In this document: piece after piece, positions 32,589-40,374 of the stretch
Layout of the letters: each line of letters starts with the position of its first letter
Numbering within the stretch: position 1 is the first letter of the stretch
NCBI GenBank assembly: GCA_051657745.1
Contig: JBOFLG010000135.1
Location: 1-42,064, forward strand
DNA from: JBOFLG01 sp051657745
GTDB lineage: Bacteria > Actinomycetota > Actinomycetes > Actinomycetales > Dermatophilaceae
Direction: 5' to 3'
DNA: 42,064 nucleotides
The notes under the pieces: generated by a model
Told to the model about the DNA's origin: nothing
Database searches by the model: none
Seen by the model: the letters and a program-made list of their open reading frames with translations, nothing else
Made by a program: the position numbers and the translations under genes

Positions 32589-33812
32589 ATGCCCGAGGCC
32601 GTCATCGTTGCCACCGCCCGCACCCCGATCGGGCGGGCATTCAAGGGGTCGCTGCGCGAGGTCCGGCCCGACGACCTCTCGGCGCAGGTGCTCACCGGCT
32701 TGCTCGCGACGGTGCCGGCACTCGACCCGGCCACGATCGACGACCTGTACTGGGGGTGCGCCGAGCCGAGCGGGAAGCACGGATCGAACCTGGCCAGAGT
32801 GATCGCGGTGCTCGCCGGGCTGGATCACCTGCCGGCGGCCACCGTCAACCGGTTCTGCGCCAGCTCGACCCAGGCGATGCGGATGGCGTTCCACGCGATC
32901 CGGGCCGGCGAGGGCGAGGCGTTCGTCGTCGGTGGTGTCGAGTGTGTCAGCCAGTACTCCGCCTTCGCCGGTGCCGGTGGCAGCGACACCGAGGTGCAGA
33001 ACCCGCTGTTCGCCGATGCCGCTGACCGTTCCGCAGCGATGGCTGCCAGCAACGCGACGTGGAGCGACCCGCGGCTGAGCGGCGGCCTCCCGGACGTGTA
33101 CCTCGCGATGGGCCAGACCGCGGAGAACGTCGCGACGCTGCGCGGAGTCACCCGCGAACGCCAGGACGAGTGGGGCGTACGCAGCCAGAACCGGGCCGAA
33201 GCCGCGATCGACGACGGCTTCTTCGCACGCGAGATCGTGCCGGTTACGCTGCCGGACGGTTCGGTGGTATCCACCGATGACGGCCCGCGCGCCGGAGTCA
33301 CGCTCGAGGCAGTCGCGCAACTTCAGCCGGTGTTCCGCGACGGCGGCACGGTGACCGCTGGCAACTGCTGCCCGCTCAACGACGGCGCCTCGGGCGTCGT
33401 GGTCATGAGCGACACCCGAGCGCGGTCGCTGGGCGTGACGCCGTTGGCCCGGATTGTCTCGACCGGGGTGTCGGGGCTGTCGCCCGAGATCATGGGGCTG
33501 GGGCCGGTCGAGGCGTCTCGGCAAGCGCTGGCCCGGGCGGGGATGTCGATCACCGACATCGACCTCTACGAGATCAACGAGGCGTTCGCCGCCCAGGTGT
33601 TGCCGAGCGCCGACGACCTGGGCATGGACCCGGACCGGCTCAACGTGCATGGCGGTGCCATCGCGCTCGGCCATCCGTTCGGCTCCACCGGAACCCGCAT
33701 CATGACGACCCTGCTGAACGGGCTCCAGGCCCGGGGCGGTTCGGTGGGGCTGGAGACGATGTGCGTCGGCGGCGGCCAGGGGATGGCGATCATCGTCGAA
33801 CGCCTCTCCTGA
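32589..33812 (+). CDS. Acetyl-CoA acetyltransferase / 3-ketoacyl-CoA thiolase (FadA-type)
   Basis: 407-residue thiolase that cleaves or forms 3-ketoacyl-CoA in fatty-acid degradation. The nucleophile is Cys90 in N-R-F-C-A-S-S-T-Q-A, the His is in G-G-A-I-A-L-G-H-P-F-G-S-T-G, and the second Cys is in M-C-V-G-G-G-Q-G-M-A near the C-terminus, so the active site is complete. N-E-A-F-A-A-Q precedes the His motif as expected. ATG 32589 follows GAGGAGG by 5 bases. Position next to the SGNH hydrolase and cbs matches fadA3 (Rv1074c). No hydratase/dehydrogenase partner lies in the window. Confidence 0.93.
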   Translation: MPEAVIVATARTPIGRAFKGSLREVRPDDLSAQVLTGLLATVPALDPATIDDLYWGCAEPSGKHGSNLARVIAVLAGLDHLPAATVNRFCASSTQAMRMAFHAIRAGEGEAFVVGGVECVSQYSAFAGAGGSDTEVQNPLFADAADRSAAMAASNATWSDPRLSGGLPDVYLAMGQTAENVATLRGVTRERQDEWGVRSQNRAEAAIDDGFFAREIVPVTLPDGSVVSTDDGPRAGVTLEAVAQLQPVFRDGGTVTAGNCCPLNDGASGVVVMSDTRARSLGVTPLARIVSTGVSGLSPEIMGLGPVEASRQALARAGMSITDIDLYEINEAFAAQVLPSADDLGMDPDRLNVHGGAIALGHPFGSTGTRIMTTLLNGLQARGGSVGLETMCVGGGQGMAIIVERLS

Positions 33813-33846
33813 CCCGCGACGGTCGGGGCCGAGCCGGCCCGAACCG

Positions 33847-33895
33847 GTCATCCGTCATCCGTCATCCGTCATCCGTCATCCGTCATCCGTCATCC
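33847..33895. repeat. Seven tandem GTCATCC heptamers
   Basis: GTCATCC is repeated seven times without variation. The third VapC-type frame ends inside it (stop at 33883-33885, minus strand), and the thiolase stop lies 35 bases before it on the other side. GTCATCC is the complement of GGATGAC, one of the 7-mers over-represented throughout the window. Confidence 0.97.
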
Positions 33896-34325
33896 GGCAG
33901 AAGCCGGAAGCAGGTGTGCGGCGTGAGCGGCCGGATCGCGCGGATGTCCCGGCGGTCAAGCGTCAGCACGGCATCCGTGAGGTATCTTGCCGCCGCTACC
34001 ACGACGACCGCATCGGCCAGGTCGAGGTCGAGCGCACGATGCCTGGCCGGTACGTGCTGCGCGGTCGTAAGATCCTCGGGCCGCAGTTCCGGAAGGAGGA
34101 CTCGTCCCCGTTCCGCCCAGGATGCGATCTGGTCGAGGGCGCGCGTGGCGGCGCGCGACCCCAGGACCCGACGCCCGACATGGTCCACCTCGCCGAGGAG
34201 GACCGGCGGCACCACCACAGAGCCGGCGTCGCGCAGGATCCGCCGGGCCGCCGGGCCGCCGGGCCGTCCGGGTGATCGCGGTCCACCGCGGCAAGAAGCC
34301 CGGACGTATCTGCAACGACGATCAT
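33883..34325 (-). pseudogene. vapC: VapC-type PIN toxin, out of frame at an 8-bp tandem repeat (pair 3)
   Basis: From ATG 34325 the frame reads M-I-V-V-A-D-T-S-G-L-L-A-A-V-D-R-D-H-P-D-G-P-A-A-R-R, a good VapC start, then leaves the PIN frame. The rest (R-I-L-R-D-A-G-S-V-V-V-P-P-V-L-L-G-E-V, later A-L-D-L-D-L-A-D-A-V-V-V and L-T-L-D-R-R-D-I-R-A-I-R-P-L) continues in another frame. The switch falls in three copies of CCCGGCGG; removing one 8-base copy would join both parts perfectly into a protein of about 145 residues with all four acidic PIN residues. It is therefore either a toxin silenced by repeat expansion or a phase-variable gene. Its stop lies in the GTCATCC array. Confidence 0.88.
34240..34263. 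repeat. Three perfect 8-bp repeats inside vapC (pair 3)
   Basis: CCGCCGGG is repeated three times (CCCGGCGG on the coding strand). Two copies would keep vapC in frame; three shift it by two bases. Repeats of this size can change copy number by slippage. Confidence 0.97.
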
Positions 34326-34347
34326 GGCTAGCCGTCCGCGCAGCCGA

Positions 34348-34608
34348 TCACTGGCGCTCTCGGGTACGACGGTATTCGGCCACCTGCTCGTTCCATGCCT
34401 CGTCCGCGGCGTCGACATGGTCGCGCCGATCTACCTCGGGGAAGGTCTCGTCGAAGAACGGCTCGCTCCAGGTGCGTTCAGACAACGCGACCAAACGCAG
34501 CGCTTCGCGCAGCAGGTCGGCTTCAGGGACACCGCGCCGCGCTGCCGCGGCCTTCAGGGTTGCCAAGTCGTCCTCGTCTGCGAACACAGTGGTCCGTCGC
34601 ATCGCCAT
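34348..34608 (-). CDS. vapB: VapB-type antitoxin (pair 3)
   Basis: 86-residue antitoxin with a ribbon-helix-helix start M-A-M-R-R-T-T-V-F-A-D-E-D-D-L-A-T-L-K-A-A-A and R-G-V-P-E-A-D-L-L-R-E-A-L-R-L, then an acidic/aromatic tail (W-S-E-P-F-F-D-E-T-F-P) for toxin binding. It is intact although its toxin frame is broken. ATG 34608 follows a promoter/operator; the next in-frame ATG (34602) is an alternative. The toxin ATG lies 22 bases downstream of its stop. Confidence 0.88.
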   Translation of the reverse strand: MAMRRTTVFADEDDLATLKAAAARRGVPEADLLREALRLVALSERTWSEPFFDETFPEVDRRDHVDAADEAWNEQVAEYRRTRERQ

Positions 34609-34624
34609 GGTGCTGATCGCAGCA

Positions 34625-34646
34625 AGCATATGTCGGTAGAGACATA
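34625..34646 (-). promoter_or_regulatory. Promoter and inverted-repeat operator of vapBC pair 3
   Basis: On the minus strand TATGCT (34630-34625) fits a -10 element, 16 bases before the vapB ATG. Overlapping its upstream end is the inverted repeat TATGTC/GACATA (34629-34634 and 34641-34646, 6-base spacer), a plausible binding site for the VapBC complex as autorepressor. Confidence 0.5.
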
Positions 34647-34671
34647 CCTGAACTGAGGCTCGACGCAGGAC

Positions 34672-35199
34672 CTACGGGAGCACGCGGCGGAGCGCGATGA
34701 GTCGCCCAGGAAGGTCGTCGGCACAGCCGAGCGCGTAAGCGTCCCAGACCAGCACGGTGAGCTGGTCGATGAGCGTCGCGAGGCCCAGATCCGCGGGCGG
34801 ACCGCAGCCCGGCGAGGCCCGGGCGGCAAGGTCGGTGACAAGGTTGCGGACGGGCGGTGCGGCATCCGCGGCGCGCGCGGCGGGAAGTTCAGACCAGCGG
34901 CGACGGAGGCGGTCGAGCTCGCGCCGCGCCTCCGGCGGCACCACGTCGGCCCCGGCGGTCGCGACGGCCTGCGACGCCGTCAATGAACGCTCGCGACCCA
35001 GCCCGTCGACCGGCGCGGCACCCGCCGACTCGGCACCCGCCGACTCGGCACCCGCCGACTCGGCACCCGCCGACTCGGCACCCGGCGGCTGGGTCACCTC
35101 CGCGCGCGATGCATGACCTGGCGTGGCACTGCCCGCAGACGGCTCCGCCGGGCCGGGAGAACCCGACCCGGCGGAGCCGGTACCGCGGTGCCGCGTCAC
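34672..35199 (-). CDS. Hypothetical protein with E-S-A-G-A repeats, coupled to the BI-1 gene
   Basis: 175-residue protein that I do not recognise. GTG 35199 overlaps the stop of the BI-1-family gene as GTGA. The N-terminal 65 residues are low-complexity and include four perfect copies of a 15-base repeat (A-E-S-A-G per unit). The C-terminal 100 residues look folded and mostly helical: P-P-E-A-R-R-E-L-D-R-L-R-R-R-W-S-E-L, R-N-L-V-T-D-L-A and L-I-D-Q-L-T-V-L-V-W-D-A-Y-A-L-G, ending L-R-R-V-L-P. Translational coupling suggests co-expression with BI-1. Confidence 0.7.
   Translation of the reverse strand: MTRHRGTGSAGSGSPGPAEPSAGSATPGHASRAEVTQPPGAESAGAESAGAESAGAESAGAAPVDGLGRERSLTASQAVATAGADVVPPEARRELDRLRRRWSELPAARAADAAPPVRNLVTDLAARASPGCGPPADLGLATLIDQLTVLVWDAYALGCADDLPGRLIALRRVLP
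35017..35076. repeat. Four perfect 15-bp repeats in the hypothetical gene
   Basis: The unit GGCACCCGCCGACTC occurs four times in succession, followed by a degenerate fifth copy to 35091. Being a multiple of three it keeps the reading frame and adds A-E-S-A-G units. Confidence 0.97.
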
Positions 35200-36071
35200 T
35201 CCGAGCGCAAGCGCGCGATGAGCCGCAGGATCTCGAGGTAGAGCCAGACGAGGGTGACGATCAGTCCGTGCGCCAGCAGCCACGAGTACTTCTGCGGCGC
35301 GCCGGAGCGGATCGCCCACTCGATCGAGTCGAAGTCGAGCGCGAGCGTGAACGCGGCGAGGCCGACCGCGAACACCGAGATGCCGATGCCTAGGGCGCCG
35401 GTGCCGCCGATGCCGAACGGGGTGCTGGTGACCATCGAGTAGATGAAATTCACGACGGCGAACAAGGCGTACCCGATGAGCGCCATGGTCATGATCTTGC
35501 GGAACTTCGCGGTCACCTTGATCAGCCCGGTGCGGTAGGCGAGCAGCATGCCGCCGAACGTAGCGAGCGTGGCAAGCACGGCCTGGGCGACGATGCCCTG
35601 GAACGCCGGAGTGCCGGGCGGGTCGAAGGCGGCGGCATAGAACTGGCTGACGCCGCCGACGAACACGCCCTCGATGACGGCGTAGATGAGGATGAGCGGG
35701 ACGCTGAGCGTCTTCTTGAACGCGATGACCAGGCCGAGGATCAGCGTGGCGATCATGCCGCCAAAGACGATGGGCGCTCCGATGGCCGGGACCTGTGCCG
35801 TGAGCACCCACCCGACGGCGGCGAACACGATGACGATGCCGAATAGCGCGGTCGACTTCATGATGACGTCGTCCACGGTGACCCGGTCGGTGTGCACCGG
35901 GCCGGCGGGCGGTCGGTTGTACATCTCCTGAAGCTGGTCTGGCGTCATCGCGGGCGGCGCCGCGTAGCCGGTGGACGCCGGGTGGGTGGCGCCGACCGGA
36001 TCGGTGCGGAAACCGGCATACCCCGACTGGGCGTCCTTCTCGAGCCGGTTGAAGGCCGGGTTGTTGGCCAT
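35196..36071 (-). CDS. Bax inhibitor-1 (BI-1)/YccA-family membrane protein
   Basis: 291-residue polytopic membrane protein of the BI-1/TMBIM family, some members of which act as pH-sensitive calcium leak channels. A 75-residue cytoplasmic N-terminus (M-A-N-N-P-A-F-N-R-L-E) is followed by about seven hydrophobic helices, with the conserved E-G-V-F-V-G-G-V-S region and the C-terminal L-D-F-D-S-I-E-W and W-L-L-A-H-G-L-I-V-T-L-V-W-L-Y-L-E-I-L-R-L segments holding the acidic pair. ATG 36071 follows GGAGG by 5-6 bases. Function in bacteria is largely unknown. Confidence 0.92.
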   Translation of the reverse strand: MANNPAFNRLEKDAQSGYAGFRTDPVGATHPASTGYAAPPAMTPDQLQEMYNRPPAGPVHTDRVTVDDVIMKSTALFGIVIVFAAVGWVLTAQVPAIGAPIVFGGMIATLILGLVIAFKKTLSVPLILIYAVIEGVFVGGVSQFYAAAFDPPGTPAFQGIVAQAVLATLATFGGMLLAYRTGLIKVTAKFRKIMTMALIGYALFAVVNFIYSMVTSTPFGIGGTGALGIGISVFAVGLAAFTLALDFDSIEWAIRSGAPQKYSWLLAHGLIVTLVWLYLEILRLIARLRSE

Positions 36072-36232
36072 CGATCCTCCGTGCGTGTCATGGCGCGGTG
36101 GGGCTCACCGCTGCTGCTACCACAGTAGACGCGCGAGAGGCCCTCCGGTGTTCCAGGACGACCGGGTGTGGATGCCGAATCTCCACCGAACCGCCCGAGC
36201 CGGGTGCGACCGCACGGCGCGGCCTGCCGAGG

Positions 36233-36310
36233 TGGTACCCCCGACGGGACTCGAACCCGCACCTGGAGCGCTTTTAAGGCGCTTGCCTCTACCGGTTGGG
36301 CCACGGGGGC
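36233..36310 (-). tRNA. tRNA-Leu(UAA), CCA encoded, short variable region
   Basis: The minus strand folds into a full cloverleaf: acceptor GCCCCCG/CGGGGGT, three-pair D stem GCC/GGC with an 11-nt loop containing GG, anticodon stem AGCGC/GCGCT with loop CTTAAAA (anticodon UAA, reading UUA), T stem GCGGG/CCCGT with loop TTCGAGT, discriminator A and encoded CCA. The D arm is of the type seen in leucine tRNAs, but the variable region is only six nucleotides (CCAGGT) rather than the long arm normal for bacterial tRNA-Leu. Gene identity as tRNA is sure; charging with leucine is inferred from the anticodon and A73. Confidence 0.93.
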
Positions 36311-36453
36311 GGTGCCACTGTACGCAGCACCAGCCCCCGGTGGCCCACCGCTCCCCCCGGGGCCGCTCCCCCACTGCGGGACGGCAACCGGCACGAAGAC
36401 CGGCACGGAGACCGGGCCCGGCCCGACCGTCACGGGCGCCGGGCCCGGGTCGC

Positions 36454-37407
36454 TCAGCCGAGGGAGAGTGCAATGCCGTCGAGGATGTCGTGCTCACTGG
36501 TGACTACCTCGGCCGCCGGTGAGCGGTCGCTGACCCGCGCGAGGACGGCATCCCAGACCAGCGCGCCGGCCCCGATGACGTCGACTCGGCCGGGGTGCAG
36601 GTACGGCACTGCGGCCCGTTCGGCACGCGCCATCCGCAGCAATGCCTCCGCCGACGCGCGATGGACCGGCACCGGCAGGCGAGCGAGATGGATGAGCCGC
36701 GAGTCGTAGCGGTCGAGGCGAAGGGCATGGGCGGTCACGGTGGTGATGCTGCCGGCGAGCCCGACGACCGTGGTGATATCGGCCAGGTCGACCGCCACCT
36801 CCGCAGCGTCGAGGGCAGCATCGATGTCGCACCGGGCGGCCGCGACCTCGGCATCGGTGGGCGGGTCCGAGCGGAGGTGACGTTCGGTCATCCGCACACA
36901 CCCGGCGTCGACCGACCTGGCCGCCTCCACCCGGTCCGTGCCGCGGACCACCTCGGTGGAGCCGCCACCGAGGTCGACGACCAGATAGGGGCCGCCGACG
37001 CCGAGCGCGGCCAGCCCTCCCGTGGCGCCGACGAAGGACAACTGGGCTTCCTCCTCGCCGCTCACCACCTCGGGTCTCACGCCCCAGTGGCCGAACGCGA
37101 CCCGCACCCGGCCGACGAATTCATCGGCGTTGTCCGCATCCCGCGACGCCGAGGTGGCCACGAACCGCACCCGCTCGGCGCCGAACTCGCGGCACTGTTC
37201 GGCGTACTGCTGGGCCGCCGCGACGGTGCGAGCCATCGCCTCCGGCGCGATCCGGCCGGTGCGGTCGATGCCCTGGCCAAGCCGCACCACCTCCATCCGG
37301 CGCAGCACGTCGATGAGCCGGCCGCCGGAATCGAGGTCGGCGATGAGCAGCCGGATGCTGTTGGTGCCGCAGTCGACCGCGGCCACCCGGGTGGCGGTGG
37401 GAGTCAT
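36454..37407 (-). CDS. ppx: Exopolyphosphatase / pppGpp phosphatase, Ppx/GppA family
   Basis: 317-residue ASKHA-fold phosphatase, short single-domain form typical of actinobacteria (compare Rv1026). Motifs are V-A-A-V-D-C-G-T-N-S-I-R-L-L-I-A-D, A-T-S-A-S-R-D-A-D-N, the glycine-rich L-V-V-D-L-G-G-G-S-T-E-V and G-L-A-G-S-I-T-T-V-T. It would split inorganic polyphosphate or convert pppGpp to ppGpp. ATG 37407 overlaps the stop of the DUF501 gene (ATGA). The tRNA lies 143 bases downstream in the same orientation. Confidence 0.93.
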   Translation of the reverse strand: MTPTATRVAAVDCGTNSIRLLIADLDSGGRLIDVLRRMEVVRLGQGIDRTGRIAPEAMARTVAAAQQYAEQCREFGAERVRFVATSASRDADNADEFVGRVRVAFGHWGVRPEVVSGEEEAQLSFVGATGGLAALGVGGPYLVVDLGGGSTEVVRGTDRVEAARSVDAGCVRMTERHLRSDPPTDAEVAAARCDIDAALDAAEVAVDLADITTVVGLAGSITTVTAHALRLDRYDSRLIHLARLPVPVHRASAEALLRMARAERAAVPYLHPGRVDVIGAGALVWDAVLARVSDRSPAAEVVTSEHDILDGIALSLG

Positions 37408-38033
37408 CGTGCCTCGTCGAGTGGGTCGACCGGGGCGGCACGATCGGCGCCCAGGTGGACGGTGTCTGCGGCAGCCCGGAGACCTGGGCCGCTCTCGTCC
37501 GAACCCAGGCGCCCCGCATCGCCGTTCGCGGCAGCGGCGCACGGATGCCGCTGCCACCATGGGCCGAGCTGGTCCAGCACCTCATCACCCAGCGGGTTCA
37601 CCCCCGGGCCGACAGCGAGCGAGTGCGCCACCAGGACGTGCAGACACTTGACCCGGTGGGGCATCCCGCCCGCAGAGACACCGGCGATCTCCGGCACCTC
37701 CCCGAGCTCGGCACGACGGGCCAAATAGTCGGCATGTGCCTCCGAGTAGCGCTGCTGGAGAACCGGATCGGTGTCGAGCCGGTCACTCATTGAGCGCATC
37801 ACGCCGTCCGACTCCAGAGTCGACACCGCGCCGGTGAGCCGAGGGCAGGTGGCGTAGAACGAGGTGGGGAACGGTGTGCCGTCAGGCAGCCGCGGCTCGG
37901 TACGGATGACGTCGGGCTCACCGCACGGACAGCGATGCGCCACCTCAACCACCCCGCGGGCATCGCGCCCGAGCTGACGGGAGACCGCGACGAGATCGGC
38001 GGCATCCGGTGCGGCCGGCCCCGAACTGCTCAC
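37404..38033 (-). CDS. DUF501 protein
   Basis: 209-residue DUF501 protein, a family always found near eno/ftsB/ppx in actinobacteria (Rv1025). It contains two Cys in H-R-C-P-C-G-E-P-D-V-I-R-T-E-P-R-L, P-F-P-T-S-F-Y-A-T-C-P, and G-G-M-P-H-R-V-K-C-L-H-V-L-V-A-H-S-L-A. The conserved Cys/His residues suggest metal binding but this is untested here. A low-complexity tail of about 45 residues follows. GTG 38033 overlaps the ftsB stop. Function unknown. Confidence 0.9.
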   Translation of the reverse strand: MSSSGPAAPDAADLVAVSRQLGRDARGVVEVAHRCPCGEPDVIRTEPRLPDGTPFPTSFYATCPRLTGAVSTLESDGVMRSMSDRLDTDPVLQQRYSEAHADYLARRAELGEVPEIAGVSAGGMPHRVKCLHVLVAHSLAVGPGVNPLGDEVLDQLGPWWQRHPCAAAANGDAGRLGSDESGPGLRAAADTVHLGADRAAPVDPLDEAR

Positions 38034-38587
38034 CGGCGCTGGCCCGGGGAGTCAGCGGCCTGGGCCGATTCCCAGACCGCCGCGTACCACGGCAAGTCCG
38101 GCTCGCCCGCGACCACCATCTCGGGAACCGGGTCCACGGCGCCGGGAACTGGCTCCGGGTCGAGCACGGTGTAAGACCGCTCGCCCGGCTTGACGAACTT
38201 GAGCCGTTCGCGAGCCTGCTGCTCGACGTACGCCGGGTCACGCCAGCGCTCGCGTTGGGCACCGAGAGCGGCCACGTCACGCTCCTGCTCGGCGACCTGG
38301 CCGCGTAGCGCGGCGATTTCAGCGCGCTGCCCGAGCCAGGCGGCCACCGTGGGGCCGAGCAGGACGGCGAGAAAGGCGGCAATGCTGACCAGAGCGGCCA
38401 CCCGCCGCGCCTGCCTCGCGCCCACCCCGCCGAACCGCGCACGCCACCACGAGCGCCGGGTGCTCTCGGACGCGATCGGACGCGCCGCAGCCGCCGGACG
38501 CGCCGCAGCCGCCGGACGCGCCGCAGGCCGACGCCGCGGGGGCCGCGGGGGGCGCGACGGGCGTCCGCTGGTGCGTGCGGGTGCCAT
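38030..38587 (-). CDS. ftsB: FtsB/DivIC-type septum formation initiator
   Basis: 185-residue bitopic division protein: a long basic cytoplasmic N-terminus with an 18-base tandem repeat (38478-38513; R-P-A-A-A-A), one transmembrane helix (about 63-84), and an extracytoplasmic coiled coil (E-I-A-A-L-R-G-Q-V-A-E-Q-E-R-D-V-A-A-L) ending in the family motif R-D-P-A-Y-V-E-Q-Q-A-R-E-R-L-K-F-V-K-P-G-E. The partner of FtsL and FtsQ in the divisome. ATG 38587 is 15 bases from the eno stop. Confidence 0.9.
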   Translation of the reverse strand: MAPARTSGRPSRPPRPPRRRPAARPAAAARPAAAARPIASESTRRSWWRARFGGVGARQARRVAALVSIAAFLAVLLGPTVAAWLGQRAEIAALRGQVAEQERDVAALGAQRERWRDPAYVEQQARERLKFVKPGERSYTVLDPEPVPGAVDPVPEMVVAGEPDLPWYAAVWESAQAADSPGQRR

Positions 38588-38602
38588 CAGTCCGCTAGTG
38601 GC

Positions 38603-39895
38603 TCAGGCCTGTTCGCGGGCAGCGAACCGGGGGAACGCACCGGCACCGGCGTACTCGGCGGCATCGTCGAGCTCTTCCTCGATGCGCAGCAACTGGTTGT
38701 ACTTCGCGACCCGTTCGGAGCGAGCCGGTGCGCCGGTCTTGATCTGGCCGCAGTTTGTGGCCACCGCCAGGTCAGCGATGGTGGTGTCCTCGGTCTCGCC
38801 GGAGCGGTGGCTCATCATGCACCGATACCCACTGCGATGGGCGAGGTCGACGGCATCCAGGGTCTCGGTGAGCGAACCGATCTGGTTGACCTTGACGAGC
38901 AGCGCGTTGGCGGTGCCCGTCTGGATGCCGCGGGCGAGCCGCTCCGGGTTGGTGACGAACAGGTCGTCGCCGACCAACTGCACCTGGGTACCGAGCCGCT
39001 CGGTCATCGCCTTCCAGCCCTCCCAGTCCTCCTCGTCGAGCGGGTCCTCGATGGAGACCAGCGGGTAGGAGGCGACCAGGTCGGCGTAGTAGTCGACCAT
39101 CTCGGCGGAGGTCTTCGTGCCACCCTCGAAGGTGTAGGTGCCGGCATCGTGGAACTCCGACGCCGCGACGTCCAGGGCCAGCGCGATCTGCTCGCCGGCG
39201 GTGTAGCCGGCCCGGCCGATGGCTTCGACGATGAGGTCGAGCGCGGCCCGGTTGGAGTCAAGGTTCGGGGCGAAACCGCCTTCGTCGCCGAGGCCGGTGG
39301 CCAAGCCGCGCTCCTTCAGCACGGCCTTGAGCGCGTGGTACACCTCGGTGCCCCAGCGCAGCGCCTCGCGAAAACTCTCGGCCCCGATCGGGGCGATCAT
39401 GAACTCCTGCACATCGACATTCGAGTCGGCGTGGCTGCCGCCGTTGAGGATGTTCATCATCGGCACCGGGAGCACATGCGCGTTCGGCCCGCCGACATAC
39501 CGGAACAGCGGCAGGTCGGCGGAGTCGGCCGCGGCGCGGGCCACCGCGAGCGAGACGCCGAGGATGGCGTTGGCGCCGATGCCGGCCTTGTTCGCCGTGC
39601 CGTCGGCCGCGAGCATCTCGGCGTCGACCAGCCGCTGCTCGCTGGCCTCGAACCCGACCAGTTTGGGGCCGAGTTCCTCAATCACGGCATCGACGGCCTG
39701 CTCGACGCCCTTGCCGAGGTAGCGGGCCTGGTCGCCGTCGCGGCGCTCGACCGCCTCGAACTGACCGGTGCTGGCCCCACTGGGCACCGCCGCCCGAGCC
39801 AACGTTCCGTCGTCGAGGGCGACCTCGACCTCGACGGTGGGGTTGCCGCGCGAGTCGAGGATCTCGCGGGCGCCGACTGCCTCGATGGTGGCCAC
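38603..39895 (-). CDS. eno: Enolase
   Basis: Glycolytic enzyme converting 2-phosphoglycerate to phosphoenolpyruvate. The 430-residue protein has all signatures: I-L-D-S-R-G-N-P-T-V-E-V-E, G-D-E-G-G-F-A-P-N (catalytic Glu), S-I-E-D-P-L-D-E-E-D, L-V-G-D-D-L-F-V-T-N, L-L-V-K-V-N-Q-I-G-S-L-T-E-T and M-S-H-R-S-G-E-T-E-D. ATG 39895 follows AGGAG by about 7 bases. It heads the eno-ftsB-DUF501-ppx run. Confidence 0.98.
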   Translation of the reverse strand: MATIEAVGAREILDSRGNPTVEVEVALDDGTLARAAVPSGASTGQFEAVERRDGDQARYLGKGVEQAVDAVIEELGPKLVGFEASEQRLVDAEMLAADGTANKAGIGANAILGVSLAVARAAADSADLPLFRYVGGPNAHVLPVPMMNILNGGSHADSNVDVQEFMIAPIGAESFREALRWGTEVYHALKAVLKERGLATGLGDEGGFAPNLDSNRAALDLIVEAIGRAGYTAGEQIALALDVAASEFHDAGTYTFEGGTKTSAEMVDYYADLVASYPLVSIEDPLDEEDWEGWKAMTERLGTQVQLVGDDLFVTNPERLARGIQTGTANALLVKVNQIGSLTETLDAVDLAHRSGYRCMMSHRSGETEDTTIADLAVATNCGQIKTGAPARSERVAKYNQLLRIEEELDDAAEYAGAGAFPRFAAREQA

Positions 39896-39977
39896 ACCGA
39901 ACTCCTGGGAAGGTTGAGAGGGGTACTGGACAAAACTGTGCGCGTACGTCGCTTCGAAGCGTAGTGGCAGGCACTCG

Positions 39978-40217
39978 TCATCCCACGGACCGACCCACGG
40001 ACAACCGGTGTCCCACTCGGGCTACGGATGCACTCGGATGACGCCCCCGCGTCGGATGCCGCGGCCCCTGCTCGCGGGCCTCTCGCTCACGGCGGATAGT
40101 CCGCCACTCCGCGAACAGGCTGGCGGTCACCGTTCCGACCAGCGTGAAACCGCCACCGACGGCCACCGACACGAGGCTTGCGCTCTCCACCCCGACCACT
40201 CTGCTCCGGGCGACCAC
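39978..40217 (-). CDS. Small membrane protein upstream of eno
   Basis: Up to 79 residues from GTG 40217 (GTGs at 40199 and 40190 are alternatives). One hydrophobic segment A-S-L-V-S-V-A-V-G-G-G-F-T-L-V-G-T-V-T-A-S-L is followed by a charged helix F-A-E-W-R-T-I-R-R-E-R-E-A-R-E-Q, a pattern common in short actinobacterial membrane proteins of unknown role. The last 25 residues are low-complexity. Confidence is limited as there is no neighbour or family support. Confidence 0.45.
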   Translation of the reverse strand: MVARSRVVGVESASLVSVAVGGGFTLVGTVTASLFAEWRTIRREREAREQGPRHPTRGRHPSASVARVGHRLSVGRSVG

Positions 40218-40374
40218 CGTTGCGGCGGAGGCGCGCTGAGCGGCAACTGTCCGCGCCGTCGGTGGTCGACGCTAGCCTGAGGCCATCGGGTCGCGGGGTG
40301 ACGTGAGTTCCTGGATCCGAGTCATCGCGGCGGCACGCACGAGCGTGTGCCGAGTAGCGGAGGAGGTGCACGCG

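Noticed and set aside
33847..33895. CRISPR-like array
   Set aside because: The units are 7 bases, directly adjacent and without spacers, so this is a simple tandem repeat.
34672..35811. Long minus-strand frame antisense/out of frame with the BI-1 gene
   Set aside because: Only the part from GTG 35199 has non-shadow composition; the rest is an Arg/His-rich alternate frame of the BI-1 gene.
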